Under the pieces are notes generated by a model that saw nothing but the letters and a program-made list of their open reading frames with translations, ran no database searches and had not been told where the DNA came from. The position numbers were made by a program, and so were the translations under genes. Source: Methylomonas rosea (GTDB lineage Bacteria; Pseudomonadota; Gammaproteobacteria; Methylococcales; Methylomonadaceae). Taken from it: a DNA stretch of 64,000 bases. Of the stretch, positions 53,963-62,400 are shown one piece after another. Location of the stretch: contig NZ_JANIBL010000003.1 of NCBI RefSeq assembly GCF_024505055.1, positions 59,540 through 123,539 on the forward strand. The letters run 5' to 3'. Positions within the stretch are counted from its first letter, which is position 1; the number at the start of each line of letters is the position of its first letter.

Positions 53963-56443
53963 TTAACGCCGCAATACCTGCAACGGCGGCTGATTGACCA
54001 CCTGACGAACGCCCCAGTAACCCGCCAGCCCCACCGTTAGCGCACCTATGGCCGGCAATGCGCCCCACAAATAGTAGCCAGGACGGTAGTCGATATGCAT
54101 CACGCGGGTATACAGCGCATACAAAATCGCCTCGCTAGCCAGTGCCGCCAAAACGCCAGCCAAGGTGCCGAGCAAGCCAAACTCAATTACATGCGTGGCG
54201 CGTAAAAAGCCGCGTCGGGCACCCAAGGTCCGCATCAGCGCACCTTCGTAGATCCGCTGATCCAGCGTGGCATAGACGGCAGCGAACAACACGGTAAAAC
54301 CGGCCGCCAAGGCAAAATACAGCAGTAGATTGATGGCCTTGGTTAATTGCGTCAGGATCATCTTGAACTGTTTCAAGATCTGATCAACTTCCAGTATCGT
54401 CACGGCCGGATACTTTTTCATCAGTGTGTTCAACAGGTTTTTTTGACTGTCAACCAAATAGAAACTGGTCATGTACATGGTCGGAAAATTGTCCAGCGTG
54501 CCGGGCGAAAAGATCATGTAAAAATTAGGCCGCATCGTGTCCCACTGCACACTTCGAAGTTGGGATACCTTGGCGCTGAATTGCGCGCTCCCCACGGTAA
54601 AGGTCAATTCATCGCCCACCTTGATTTTTAGGCTTTCCGCCAGTTTTTGCTCCACCGATACCAGCCCCGGCTGATCGGCTTGCCAAGCACCACCATCGGT
54701 GGCTTTGTTATCGTCCGGTAATTGTACCGCCCAGGTCAGACTCAATTCGCGCTGGGTGGCGCCTTCGCCCTGCGTGTCTTTGCTGACCCGGCCTTGCACC
54801 GCTTCGTTATTGATCGTCACCAAACGCCCGCGCACCACCGGATAAAACCGGCTGCTGGCGATTTGCGCTTGCTTTAATTCGTCTTGAAACGCCTGTTGGC
54901 GTTCCGGCAGGATATTCAAGGCAAAATGATTCGGCGCCTGTTCCGGCAATTGCTGTTGCCAGTTGTCGATCAAGTCGCTGCGCACGGTGAAACTCAGCGC
55001 CATCGCGGTAAGCGTGATACTAAAAGCCAATATTTGACTGACGCTGGCTTGACTGTTCCTCAGCAATCCCTGCATACCAAAACGCCAATTTAAGCCCATC
55101 TTCGGCAACAGCTTGCGCGCCAACAATAGCAAACTGTATATCGCCGCACCTAAGCCGAATATTGCCAGAGACCCCACTCCCAATATGATGGCGGTCATTT
55201 TCGGGTCTTCCGTATAGCGCCAAATCAAGCCACCGATAATCGCCAGTGCCAAACCGTAAATCAACCAACCGCTAGTGGGTAAGGGTTCCAACTCGCGGCG
55301 CAATACCCGCAAGGGCGAGACTTTTTGCAAACGCAGCAGCGGCGGCAAGGCAAAACCCAGCAATATTGCCAAGCCAGTGGTCAAGCCAAAAAACACCGCC
55401 AACCAACTGGGACTGGCCAATTCTTGCGGCAACAAAGACTTTAACAGTTCGAATAAACCGAACTGCGCCAACCAGCCAAGTCCACAACCGACACCGCTGG
55501 CCACCAGCCCCAGCACCAAAAACTGCAAACCGTACAGCCAGACAATTTCCGCTTGTTTACAGCCCAGGCAACGCAGCAAGGCAGTAGCGTTGAAATGCCG
55601 CTCGGTGTAACGGCGAGTGGCCATCGCAATCGCCACGCCGGCAATCAGGATCACCACGATACTGGACAGTCCCAGGTAACGCTCGGCGCGCTGCAATGCA
55701 GATCCCAATTCCGGGCGGTCCTCATGTATATCCAGGATTTTTTGCGAGGAATTCAGTTGCGGTTTCAACCAATTCTTAAAGGTAGCCAAGGCCTGTTCGT
55801 CACCGCCGAACTGGAAGGCGTAACGCACATGACTGCCGGGTTGAATCACGCCGGTGGCAGCCAAATCGCTTTGATTGATCATCACTCGCGGCGAAAAGCT
55901 GTAAAAATCGCCGCGCTTATCCGGCTCGTAGCTCAAGACCCTGCTGATGGTCAGCGGTTTTTCACCTACAGTCAGCGTGTCACCGATTTTTAGGTGCAGA
56001 GCCGGCAAGATGCGTTTGTCCACCCAGGCCGAACCGGGTTCCGGGCCCTCGCTGGCGACGATTTCATCCTGCGACTCGGCATCGCTGGTTTTCAATTTAC
56101 CGCGGAGCGGGTAGCCACCGCTGACCGATTTTACCGAGGCCAGCAGCATTTCCTGGTTTTCCAACAAAACGCTGGCAAATTCGCTGGTTTGCGAATGGGA
56201 TAAGCCCAATTCGCCGGCCTTTGCCAACCAGATTTCATCGATAAGCGCCGGCGCAGCCACCACCAGATCGCCGGCTAAAAACTCGGCGGCTTGTACCGTC
56301 ATGGTCCGATGCAAGCGGTCGGCGAATAGCGATATGGCGGTGGAACTGCTCACGGCAATCAGTAACGCCAGCAGCAATAAGGTCAACTCTCCGGAACGGC
56401 TGTCGCGCCACAGCAGCTTCAGCGCCAGATTGAAGCGTTTCAT
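53963..56443 (-). CDS. ABC transporter permease, YbbP/FtsX-type
   Basis: An 826-residue inner-membrane permease with about ten helices: one at the N terminus, a large periplasmic domain, a four-helix group in the middle (about residues 245 to 490) and the FtsX core of three helices at the C terminus. It starts MKRFNLALKLLWRDSRSGEL, typical of YbbP. It pairs with the YbbA-type ATPase by a 4-base overlap. The role is probably lipoprotein or lysophospholipid handling at the envelope, since a TesA-like esterase is divergent. Confidence 0.88.
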   Translation of the reverse strand: MKRFNLALKLLWRDSRSGELTLLLLALLIAVSSSTAISLFADRLHRTMTVQAAEFLAGDLVVAAPALIDEIWLAKAGELGLSHSQTSEFASVLLENQEMLLASVKSVSGGYPLRGKLKTSDAESQDEIVASEGPEPGSAWVDKRILPALHLKIGDTLTVGEKPLTISRVLSYEPDKRGDFYSFSPRVMINQSDLAATGVIQPGSHVRYAFQFGGDEQALATFKNWLKPQLNSSQKILDIHEDRPELGSALQRAERYLGLSSIVVILIAGVAIAMATRRYTERHFNATALLRCLGCKQAEIVWLYGLQFLVLGLVASGVGCGLGWLAQFGLFELLKSLLPQELASPSWLAVFFGLTTGLAILLGFALPPLLRLQKVSPLRVLRRELEPLPTSGWLIYGLALAIIGGLIWRYTEDPKMTAIILGVGSLAIFGLGAAIYSLLLLARKLLPKMGLNWRFGMQGLLRNSQASVSQILAFSITLTAMALSFTVRSDLIDNWQQQLPEQAPNHFALNILPERQQAFQDELKQAQIASSRFYPVVRGRLVTINNEAVQGRVSKDTQGEGATQRELSLTWAVQLPDDNKATDGGAWQADQPGLVSVEQKLAESLKIKVGDELTFTVGSAQFSAKVSQLRSVQWDTMRPNFYMIFSPGTLDNFPTMYMTSFYLVDSQKNLLNTLMKKYPAVTILEVDQILKQFKMILTQLTKAINLLLYFALAAGFTVLFAAVYATLDQRIYEGALMRTLGARRGFLRATHVIEFGLLGTLAGVLAALASEAILYALYTRVMHIDYRPGYYLWGALPAIGALTVGLAGYWGVRQVVNQPPLQVLRR

Positions 56444-57132
56444 ACCATGCTCCCGGCATCCAGACGAATGGTACGTTGACAACGTCCGGCCAAAGACATG
56501 TCGTGAGTCACTAAAATCAAGGTGGTATGTTGTTCCTGATTGAGCTCGAACAGCAGATCGATAATATGCGCGCCGGTCTTACTATCCAGATTGCCGGTCG
56601 GTTCATCGGCAAACAGAATGGCTGGTCGGGTGACAAAGGCCCGCGCCAAGGCCACCCGTTGCTGTTCACCGCCCGACAACTGCTTGGGGGTATGAGTCAA
56701 GCGCTGCGACAAACCTACTCTGTCCAGCAAGGCGCGGGCAGCAGCTGCCGCATGAGCGTGACCGCTGAGTTCCAGCGGCAACATGACGTTTTCCAGCGCC
56801 GTCAAACCCGGCAGCAGTTGAAAGGATTGAAACACGAAGCCGACCAGTTCGTTGCGCAACAAGGCGCGGCCGTCTTCGTCCAGCTTGGTCAGATCACGGC
56901 CACTGACGACCACTCGGCCGGTACTGGGCGTATCCAGGCCGGCCAGTAAACTGAGCAGGGTGGATTTGCCGGAACCGGACTCGCCGACAATGGCCAGACT
57001 CTCGCCGGGATTGATGATTAAATTCACCGACGACAAGATGTGTAAAATGCCCTCGGAAGTTGGCACCGATTTACCGAGTTGTTCGGTAACGATGATCGGG
57101 GAACTGGTCTTATCAATATGAGTATTTAACAT
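56440..57132 (-). CDS. ABC transporter ATPase, YbbA/LolD-type
   Basis: A 230-residue ATPase with Walker A VGESGSGKSTLLSLLAGLD, signature LSGGEQQRVALARAF, Walker B ILFADEPTGNLDSKTG and the H-loop ILVTHDMSLAG. Residues GFVFQSFQLLPGLTALENVM mark the LolD/YbbA branch. It is upstream of the permease (ATGA overlap). Its start codon overlaps that of the TesA-like gene on the other strand. A start at 57189 would lie within tesA and is rejected. Confidence 0.92.
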   Translation of the reverse strand: MLNTHIDKTSSPIIVTEQLGKSVPTSEGILHILSSVNLIINPGESLAIVGESGSGKSTLLSLLAGLDTPSTGRVVVSGRDLTKLDEDGRALLRNELVGFVFQSFQLLPGLTALENVMLPLELSGHAHAAAAARALLDRVGLSQRLTHTPKQLSGGEQQRVALARAFVTRPAILFADEPTGNLDSKTGAHIIDLLFELNQEQHTTLILVTHDMSLAGRCQRTIRLDAGSMV

Positions 57133-57730
57133 GTATAGCGTGGTCCTTGCCGTAATTCTGGGTTTACTACCGTCAAGCGTAATGGCCAAATCGATAGTGG
57201 TACTGGGTGACAGTATTAGTGCCGGTTACGGCATCGAAGTTCAGCTTGGCTGGGTGGCATTGTTGCAAAACAAGCTGACCGACCTGCATGGCAGCTATGT
57301 TATCAGTAACGAAAGCATCAGCGGCGATACTTCAGCCGGGGGTTTAGCCAGGCTGGAGCAAATTTTAACCCGGCATAAACCGGATATTCTATTGGTGGAA
57401 TTGGGCGCCAACGATGGCTTGCGCGGTTTGTCGCCGCCGGAAATGAAAAATAATTTGACCGAAATCGTCCGGCGTTCGCAAAAAATCGGCGCCAAAGTCA
57501 TGCTGTTGGGCATGAAGATCCCGCCTAACTACGGCAAACGTTATGTCGAGATGTTTTACGAGGTTTTTCCGCAGCTATCCACGGAGTTGAAGATCCCCTA
57601 CGTGCCGTTTATCCTGGAAGAGGTGGCATTAAACCCGGAGATGATGCAGGCTGACGGCCTACATCCGAATGAGCTGGCGCAACCGGTGATTGCCGAGAAA
57701 ATTTGGGGATATTTACAACCGTTGCTGTAG
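57131..57730 (+). CDS. tesA: GDSL-type acyl-CoA thioesterase I / arylesterase (TesA-like)
   Basis: A 199-residue exported esterase (signal peptide ending near SSVMAKS). Block I IVVLGDSISAGYGIEVQLGW gives the nucleophile Ser, then ELGANDGLRG, and the final ADGLHPNELAQP supplies the Asp-His pair. It hydrolyses fatty acyl or lysophospholipid esters in the periplasm. The ATG overlaps the start codon of the YbbA gene, so its promoter must lie inside that gene. The ybbA-tesA divergence is conserved in Gammaproteobacteria. Confidence 0.9.
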   Translation: MYSVVLAVILGLLPSSVMAKSIVVLGDSISAGYGIEVQLGWVALLQNKLTDLHGSYVISNESISGDTSAGGLARLEQILTRHKPDILLVELGANDGLRGLSPPEMKNNLTEIVRRSQKIGAKVMLLGMKIPPNYGKRYVEMFYEVFPQLSTELKIPYVPFILEEVALNPEMMQADGLHPNELAQPVIAEKIWGYLQPLL

Positions 57731-57739
57731 GAGCGAACG

Positions 57740-58690
57740 CTAATTTGCCGCCAACGTTTGTTTAAACGCCGGCAGTTGCCGGTAACCCGCGATTTCGCCG
57801 GCCGTAAACATCCATTTCATTTTTTTTTGCAGGCGTTGCTGCTCACGCGGCTCCAGCCAAAAACTCAGGATTCTACTCAGATAATTCCGCAGTAAATACA
57901 GCGGGATACCGGCTACATTCTTCCCGGCAGGCGCTTCGGCATACGCCAGCACCTGACAACGGGCCACGTCGAACATCCAGCGGCACACATAGGCTTTCGT
58001 CATCCGCTCCGGGATGTTGCAGTGATGCAGCAAGGCTTCGGGCACATACCAAAACTCACCGCCACCGCGCCGAAAACGGCCCATGTATTCGGTGTCTTCG
58101 GTAAACGGCACCGAGGTGCCGGGCCCCAGTTCCTCGCGAAACCAGCCGTTTTTGGCCACGGCCTCGGCTCTTAACGCGGTGTTTACGCCGCCCGGAATGA
58201 CCTGTTCATCCAAAAATTGCTGCGAGGTACCAAAATCGCGGGTATTGGTAATGCCGCGCGGCAACGCAAATTCGCCTTCGGTATGCAACCAGGCGGGTAT
58301 GTCGCCCAGCCATTTGGGTAACACTTTGCCGGCAAAACCGTCGATTTGCGGATGCGCGGCGGCGGCATCGATGTAAGCCTGCAACCAGCTTGTTTGCGGT
58401 TCGACATCGTCATCGGTGAACACCAATAATTCACCTTGCGCCTGCTTTATTGCGCGATTCAAGGCACGGGATTTTCCGGGAACGGGTTCGGACACGCAAT
58501 GCACGGGCAATCTGCCTCGCTCCGCTTCGGCCGTAATCACCGCGACGGTGTCGTCGCTGCTGCCGTTATCAACCATCAGCAACTCCCAGCGGGTATCGCT
58601 ATTCAGCCGCATGGCGGCCAATGCGTCGAACAAGCGCGGCAATATCGACGCTCTGTTGCGGGTGCTGATAATCACGGAGGCGTTTAACAT
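57740..58690 (-). CDS. Family 2 glycosyltransferase
   Basis: A 316-residue GT-A transferase with ASVIISTRNRASILPRLFDA, VDNGSSDDTVAVITAEAERG and LVFTDDDVEPQTSWLQAYID, whose DDD forms the metal site. The C-terminal half has VIPGGVNTALRAEAVAKNGW with the acceptor-binding ED-type acid in TEDTEYMGRFRR. There is no membrane helix until a weakly hydrophobic C terminus. The sugar and acceptor are unknown; the neighbouring GNAT gene may share a pathway. Confidence 0.88.
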   Translation of the reverse strand: MLNASVIISTRNRASILPRLFDALAAMRLNSDTRWELLMVDNGSSDDTVAVITAEAERGRLPVHCVSEPVPGKSRALNRAIKQAQGELLVFTDDDVEPQTSWLQAYIDAAAAHPQIDGFAGKVLPKWLGDIPAWLHTEGEFALPRGITNTRDFGTSQQFLDEQVIPGGVNTALRAEAVAKNGWFREELGPGTSVPFTEDTEYMGRFRRGGGEFWYVPEALLHHCNIPERMTKAYVCRWMFDVARCQVLAYAEAPAGKNVAGIPLYLLRNYLSRILSFWLEPREQQRLQKKMKWMFTAGEIAGYRQLPAFKQTLAAN

Positions 58691-58729
58691 GGGTGGCAGA
58701 CCGAGTTTAGAATGTTGGGTTAAGCAATA

Positions 58730-59812
58730 TTACAGCGGATGATCGAAATAATCGCCATCGATCCCGCTGCGGTACCAATTTTGCAAAATGTTGTCGGCCA
58801 GCGGCGGCTGGCGATAGATCAGATAGCGATTGCCGCGCGACGGCACCGCCTCATAGCCAAGACTGCGGAACAGACTGGTCAATGACGGCGAGGCTACTTC
58901 CAAACTGGCCCAGCTAATGCTGTTTTCTCGCCAATACGCGAATAGATAATACAGCATGGTCTGCAAAGCCGGCTCGTCGTCCAAGGAATAAAACACATCG
59001 CGCAATACGGCCATGCTGATAGCATCGCCAAAGCTTTGCTGATGCCAGATAGCATAAGCTCGCAACTTGCCGGCAGCATCCCGCAGTGCAAACAATCTTA
59101 ACGGACAGGTTGGGAAATCGAATAGACGCCAGTTTAAATAGCGGCTGCTGCGTTCCAGGCAGGAGGCATAACCCGCTTTGGCACGGTCCCACAAGTCATC
59201 GAACTCCGCATCGCAATGTAAAATCTCTGCAAATTTAAAACCGCCGCTATGCAATTTAACATTGCGTAAGCGCAAGTTGATGTCAAATAGACTGCCCAAC
59301 CAATAGCCCAACGATTTACCGGCGCGTTTCTCCCAAGAACCGCGATAACCAACGCGCAAACGATAAAAATCGTTATCGCTGCCGCCGATCTCCACAAAGC
59401 CGCATTTTTTAAAGGCTTTCTGGGTAATCACGCCGGCAGTCACTGTGCCGTTAAATTGCGCGAACTCAAGGCTATGCTCTATCAGCCGGGTAGCTAAACC
59501 CTGTCCGCGAAACTGCTGATCGACGCAGGTATTGGAACCGAATGTTATGGGTACGGATTCGCCGTTCAACCACCAAGGTTGCACGAACATAGCCCGAAAA
59601 CCGGCCAAGCGGCCATTGTGCCAAACTCCGACACCGACACACGGCAAGGCGTCCTGCCACGGATTCTGCACGATACGCCGCTCGAACCATTGCTGGATAT
59701 ATTCGGGGTGTTGCTGAAACTCTTCGAAATTGGCGACGGCAATCCGAATGCAATCCGGAATATCCGCCAGTTGGATAGGTCCATAAACAAAATGGTCGGC
59801 AACAGCGGACAT
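58730..59812 (-). CDS. GNAT-family N-acetyltransferase
   Basis: A 360-residue protein. The N-terminal GNAT domain includes PITFGSNTCVDQQFRGQGLA with the R-G-Q-G-L-A acetyl-CoA loop and FKKCGFVEIGGSDNDFYRL. The longer C-terminal half appears to be a second, degenerate GNAT-like half, with YLNWRLFDFPTCPLRLFALR and YAIWHQQSFGDA. Members next to glycosyltransferases often modify exopolysaccharide sugars. It lies 39 bases upstream of the GT2 gene on the same strand. Confidence 0.8.
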   Translation of the reverse strand: MSAVADHFVYGPIQLADIPDCIRIAVANFEEFQQHPEYIQQWFERRIVQNPWQDALPCVGVGVWHNGRLAGFRAMFVQPWWLNGESVPITFGSNTCVDQQFRGQGLATRLIEHSLEFAQFNGTVTAGVITQKAFKKCGFVEIGGSDNDFYRLRVGYRGSWEKRAGKSLGYWLGSLFDINLRLRNVKLHSGGFKFAEILHCDAEFDDLWDRAKAGYASCLERSSRYLNWRLFDFPTCPLRLFALRDAAGKLRAYAIWHQQSFGDAISMAVLRDVFYSLDDEPALQTMLYYLFAYWRENSISWASLEVASPSLTSLFRSLGYEAVPSRGNRYLIYRQPPLADNILQNWYRSGIDGDYFDHPL

Positions 59813-60050
59813 AGGCTTTCTCGAAAAAATGCGGAAAATTATTGGCGGGGCCTAAATATCTTTAGCGGAGGCATCACCGAGAATAGAAAACTATTATCGG
59901 CGCAAACTCGCGGTAATACCAAACTACAACGCAGTTTTAAAAGGGTCGATTCGGCGAGACACGTTTGATGTGCGAAGCGGGAAGCATTGTGGCTTGGGTA
60001 ACAGCCGCACGCGGCTATTGCCCAAGTCCGCACAATACCTGTAACAGCGT

Positions 60051-60530
60051 TTACCGGACTGGGTTCAAAACCGATTTGGTATCGAGCAAATTGCTGCGTT
60101 TTTTTAAACCCAAAATACCCAGCATCCCGCTGAGAAAAAACCAGGCGGCAGTAGGCAAGGCAGCTTTCAATTCAGCCGTTTTGCTTTCATCTATCACTGG
60201 GTGGAAAACCGTGCCAAGCAAACCGAGAAACCCTGTTTGCGAAACAATGTCGCCAAGCCCTTGTATTTCCGACAAGGCTTGCTGAAATGTCGCCACTGCT
60301 CCGGTTTTGACCCGCGTAAACAGCGTTAACGCATAGTCCTGCAAGGGCTTATCCGCTGCTGGAGTCGATGGCTGCTCCTGATAAGCGCTTGGCAAATCCG
60401 GCAAAATCGTTTTGAAGGATTCGAGCGGGTTTAGCGTGTTTTCGGTAGTAGCCGCTTGCGCAAGCTGAATCCCCCAAAACGATAGACCGATAAAAAATAA
60501 TGCGGAAAGTAACGGCTTGTTTGTGTCCAT
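60051..60530 (-). CDS. Small surface protein with PEP-CTERM-like tail
   Basis: A 159-residue protein with an N-terminal signal (ALFFIGLSFWGIQLAQAA), a helical rather than beta-rich middle domain, and the tail ALPTAAWFFLSGMLGILGL followed by KKR, resembling the VPLPAAxW sorting signal of the two surface proteins at 20.5 to 22.6 kb. About 18 residues follow the KKR, more than usual. It stands alone. The middle domain is unrecognised. Confidence 0.65.
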   Translation of the reverse strand: MDTNKPLLSALFFIGLSFWGIQLAQAATTENTLNPLESFKTILPDLPSAYQEQPSTPAADKPLQDYALTLFTRVKTGAVATFQQALSEIQGLGDIVSQTGFLGLLGTVFHPVIDESKTAELKAALPTAAWFFLSGMLGILGLKKRSNLLDTKSVLNPVR

Positions 60531-60965
60531 ATTAAAACCCCAGAATTAATCAATTAGTTAAGAGGTGAAACCCTATTCTCAAAAACCGGACCAATTACGG
60601 AAGGCAGCGGCTCATGATAAAGGCATCCATGCAGACGAGAATAGCACTATACATGCCAATTGCAAGAAGCTGATTTATATAAATATTTCCCATTCATCCC
60701 CGAAACTTGTTGGCGCAGAAACCACAAAAGCCGATTAAATGCTGCTAACACAACAACTTAGGGGCTGGCAGTTTCGTCAAAGCCGCAACACCAAATATCG
60801 CGGAAATGGCCGGTTTTTCCTGTCCGAATCCAGTGGCCGGCAATACCGCTACCACCCAAGCTAAAGGTTAATCTCCAATCGGCAGCGGCGGTTTTCCTGT
60901 TGAAAGATAGCCATAACTTGTTAGAGTAATAGGCGAGTTACTAAACTTAAGGACACGGGAGCATC
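60531..60965. other. Intergenic region before pyruvate carboxylase
   Basis: A 435-base divergent gap between the surface-protein gene and pycA. It must hold promoters for both. I see no coding frame I trust, no terminator with a T tract, and no clear operator. Confidence 0.5.
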
Positions 60966-62384
60966 ATGTTACGCAAAATACTGATCGCCAATCGCGGCGA
61001 AATTGCTGTCCGTATCATTCGGGCTTGCGCGGAAATGGGCATTCGTTCGGCCGCGGTCTATTCGGAAGCGGACCGCTTTGCCCTACACGTCAAAAAGGCC
61101 GACGAGTCGCATTACATCGGCAGCGAACCGCTGGCCGGCTACTTGAACATCTACGGCTTGGTGGACTTGGCCTTACGTACCGGTTGCGATGCGATTCATC
61201 CGGGCTATGGGTTTTTATCGGAAAATGCCCAGTTTGCGCGCGCTTGCCAAGAACGCGGCTTGGTGTTTATCGGCCCTTCCGCGGACGTAATTCGACGCAT
61301 GGGCGACAAAACCGAAGCTCGCGCCGCAATGATTGCCGCCGGCCTACCCGTCACGCCCGGCTCGGACGGCAACCTGGATAGCGTCGAGCACGCCTTGCAG
61401 GTGGCTGAACAGATAGGTTATCCGATCATGCTGAAAGCCACCTCCGGCGGTGGCGGGCGCGGCATCAGACGCTGCGACAATCCCAACGAACTGCGGCAAA
61501 ACTATCAGCGGGTGATTTCCGAAGCCACCAAGGCTTTCGGCAGCGCCGACGTATTTTTGGAAAAATGCGTGGTCAACCCTATTCATATCGAAGTGCAGGT
61601 GCTGGCCGATCATCTCGGCAACACCATACATCTTTATGAGCGCGATTGTTCGGTGCAGCGCCGTAATCAGAAATTGATCGAAATCGCGCCCTCGCCGCAA
61701 TTGGAAGAAGCGCAACGTCAATATCTGGGCGGCTTGGCGGTGATGGCGGCCAAGGCAGTGGGCTATACCAATGCCGGCACCGTGGAATTTCTGCTCGATG
61801 CAGACGGGCGCTTCTACTTCATGGAAATGAATACTCGTGTACAAGTCGAGCACACGATCACTGAAACGATCACCGGTGTGGACATTGTCGAAGAACAAAT
61901 TCGGGTCGCCGCCGGCTTGCCCTTGCGATTCAAGCAGGAAGAAATTGTGCGGCGCGGCTATGCGATTCAATTTCGCGTCAACGCCGAAGACCCGAAAAAC
62001 AATTTCCTGCCCAGCTTCGGCCACATCTCCCGTTATTACGCGCCCGGCGGCCCCGGTGTGCGTACCGACACGGCGATTTACACCGGTTATGAAGTACCGC
62101 CTTTTTACGACTCGATGCTGGCCAAGGTCATCGTCAGCGCGATTACCTGGGAAGACGCCATCAATCGCGGCGAACGCGCCTTGAAAGACATGGGCTTATT
62201 CGGCATCAAAACCACGATTCCGTACTACTTAAAGATTCTCGGTCACCCGGACTTTCGCCGTGGCCGTTTCAACACGGGCTTTGTCGAAGCTAATCCAGAC
62301 CTAATCAACTATTCCAACAAGCCGCGACCGGAAATTCTGGCCAGCGTGCTGGCGGCCGTCGTGGCCTCTCATACCGGCCTGTAA
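60966..62384 (+). CDS. pycA: Pyruvate carboxylase subunit A (biotin carboxylase)
   Basis: The 472-residue ATP-grasp subunit carboxylates biotin with bicarbonate and ATP. It shows KILIANRGEIAVRIIRACAE, HPGYGFLSENAQFARACQER, the ATP lid KATSGGGGRGIRRC, and FYFMEMNTRVQVEHTITETI with catalytic E/N/R. Alone it could be confused with AccC, but the next gene encodes a carboxyltransferase of the pyruvate carboxylase/oxaloacetate decarboxylase type, so the pair is the two-subunit anaplerotic enzyme. Confidence 0.92.
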   Translation: MLRKILIANRGEIAVRIIRACAEMGIRSAAVYSEADRFALHVKKADESHYIGSEPLAGYLNIYGLVDLALRTGCDAIHPGYGFLSENAQFARACQERGLVFIGPSADVIRRMGDKTEARAAMIAAGLPVTPGSDGNLDSVEHALQVAEQIGYPIMLKATSGGGGRGIRRCDNPNELRQNYQRVISEATKAFGSADVFLEKCVVNPIHIEVQVLADHLGNTIHLYERDCSVQRRNQKLIEIAPSPQLEEAQRQYLGGLAVMAAKAVGYTNAGTVEFLLDADGRFYFMEMNTRVQVEHTITETITGVDIVEEQIRVAAGLPLRFKQEEIVRRGYAIQFRVNAEDPKNNFLPSFGHISRYYAPGGPGVRTDTAIYTGYEVPPFYDSMLAKVIVSAITWEDAINRGERALKDMGLFGIKTTIPYYLKILGHPDFRRGRFNTGFVEANPDLINYSNKPRPEILASVLAAVVASHTGL

Positions 62385-62400
62385 GCCAAAGGACATTGCA

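Noticed and set aside
61344..62024. Leftward frame of 226 codons inside pycA
   Set aside because: Antisense shadow of the biotin carboxylase coding sequence.
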